Assembly (NCBI GenBank): GCA_030619585.1
Contig: JAUXBD010000071.1
Span: 1-7,062, forward strand
DNA length: 7,062 nt
Origin: Desulfobacteraceae bacterium
GTDB taxonomy: Bacteria; Desulfobacterota; Desulfobacteria; Desulfobacterales; SURF-7
Reading direction: 5' to 3'
Each line of letters starts with the position of its first letter. Within the stretch, counting starts at the first letter, position 1. Made by a program: the position numbers and the translations under genes. Positions 6,494-7,062 of the stretch are shown here, piece by piece. The notes under the pieces are model-generated. The model was not told where the DNA came from. It ran no database searches and worked only from the letters and a program-made list of their open reading frames with translations.

Positions 6494-7062
6494 ATGAAGA
6501 TAAAAAAAGAATATATAATACTTGTAGTAGTAATAGTTGCTCTCTCCTTGTACCTTTATATGAGAAGTTCAGATAAAACCCATTATGAACTCCCAAAAAT
6601 CACCCAAAATATAGGAAAAGACTTTTCCAAGGTTGAGGTCTCCCAGAAAGGTTCCACATTTGTATTAAACAAAAAAGATGAAAAGTGGGAAACAGGGACT
6701 GAAGGGTATCCAACGGATCACAACAAAGTTAAAAAAATAGTTGATGCCATTGAAAAACTGTCATTGACAGACCTGGTATCTGAATCAAAAAACTACAGCC
6801 TCTATGATCTTAACGATGATATCAAAATCCATGTTAAGGCATGGACTGGAGATAAGGTTTGCCGGGAGTTTGATATAGGTAAAACAGCCTCATCATACAA
6901 CCACACATTTGTAAAGCTGGCAGACAATCCTAATGTGTTTCTCGCAAGCGACAATTTTCGAAATGATTTTAACCAGACCGTAGAGAAACTCAGAAGCAAA
7001 TTTGTTATGGAGTTTGACAAAAAGGATATCCATGGGTTACAGATCACCAAAGGCGACCAAAC
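6494..7062 (+). CDS. DUF4340 domain protein, membrane anchored (C-terminus beyond window)
   Basis: An ATG at 6494, preceded by AAGGA 5 nt upstream, opens a frame that runs off the right edge with 189 complete codons. The N-terminus has a short basic stretch (MKIKKE) and one hydrophobic helix (about 7-23), so the rest is probably extracytoplasmic. Features typical of DUF4340 proteins are the early WETGTEGYPTDHNKVKKIVDAI block (about 65-86), NYSLYDLND, and NVFLASDNFRNDFNQ followed by a KLRSKF segment. The gene is the fourth of the operon, 12 nt after the GldG-like gene, which is the usual place for this family beside GldA/F/G-like genes. Its role is not known; a periplasmic partner of the GldG-like subunit is an inference from context. 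More operon genes may follow outside the window. Confidence 0.85.
   Translation, partial: MKIKKEYIILVVVIVALSLYLYMRSSDKTHYELPKITQNIGKDFSKVEVSQKGSTFVLNKKDEKWETGTEGYPTDHNKVKKIVDAIEKLSLTDLVSESKNYSLYDLNDDIKIHVKAWTGDKVCREFDIGKTASSYNHTFVKLADNPNVFLASDNFRNDFNQTVEKLRSKFVMEFDKKDIHGLQITKGDQ

Overview
The window looks like chromosomal DNA of a Gram-negative bacterium of moderate to low G+C. The gene content (an E. coli-type PurB and a GldA/GldF/GldG/DUF4340 transporter operon outside an obvious gliding-gene context) would suit Desulfobacterota or a similar anaerobic lineage, but nothing here fixes the taxonomy. No RNA gene, insertion sequence, CRISPR array or phage gene was seen. The window is almost fully coding, and both outer genes run off its edges.

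Left half, minus strand (2377 down to 1): purB (adenylosuccinate lyase, purine biosynthesis) is followed after only 2 nt by a membrane-anchored PAS sensor protein. The sensor has two transmembrane helices, a mostly helical extracytoplasmic domain, the beginning of a HAMP-like segment and a PAS domain. Its output domain lies beyond the left edge; a histidine kinase is the most likely. The 2-nt junction and the lack of a good ribosome binding site suggest one transcript and translational coupling.

Centre (2378-2596): a 219-nt AT-rich divergent intergenic region separates purB from a plus-strand operon. It holds weak promoter candidates in both directions and a small imperfect inverted repeat just before the ribosome binding site of the transporter operon.

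Right half, plus strand (2597 to the right edge): four tightly packed genes with gaps of 1, 11 and 12 nt. They encode an ABC-2-type ATPase (GldA-like), a six-helix permease (GldF-like), a large GldG-like auxiliary protein anchored at both ends, and a DUF4340 protein with one N-terminal membrane anchor. Together they should form one membrane complex: the ATPase drives the permease, while the GldG-like and DUF4340 proteins present large extracytoplasmic domains. The relatives in Bacteroidetes are needed for gliding. Outside that phylum the substrate is unknown, and no gliding gene is seen here.

The most interesting points are an apparent internal duplication of the N-terminal thioredoxin-like domain in the GldG-like protein, the conserved-looking but functionally undefined four-gene transporter cassette, a perfect 11-bp inverted repeat inside purB, and the coupling of a PAS sensor to purB.
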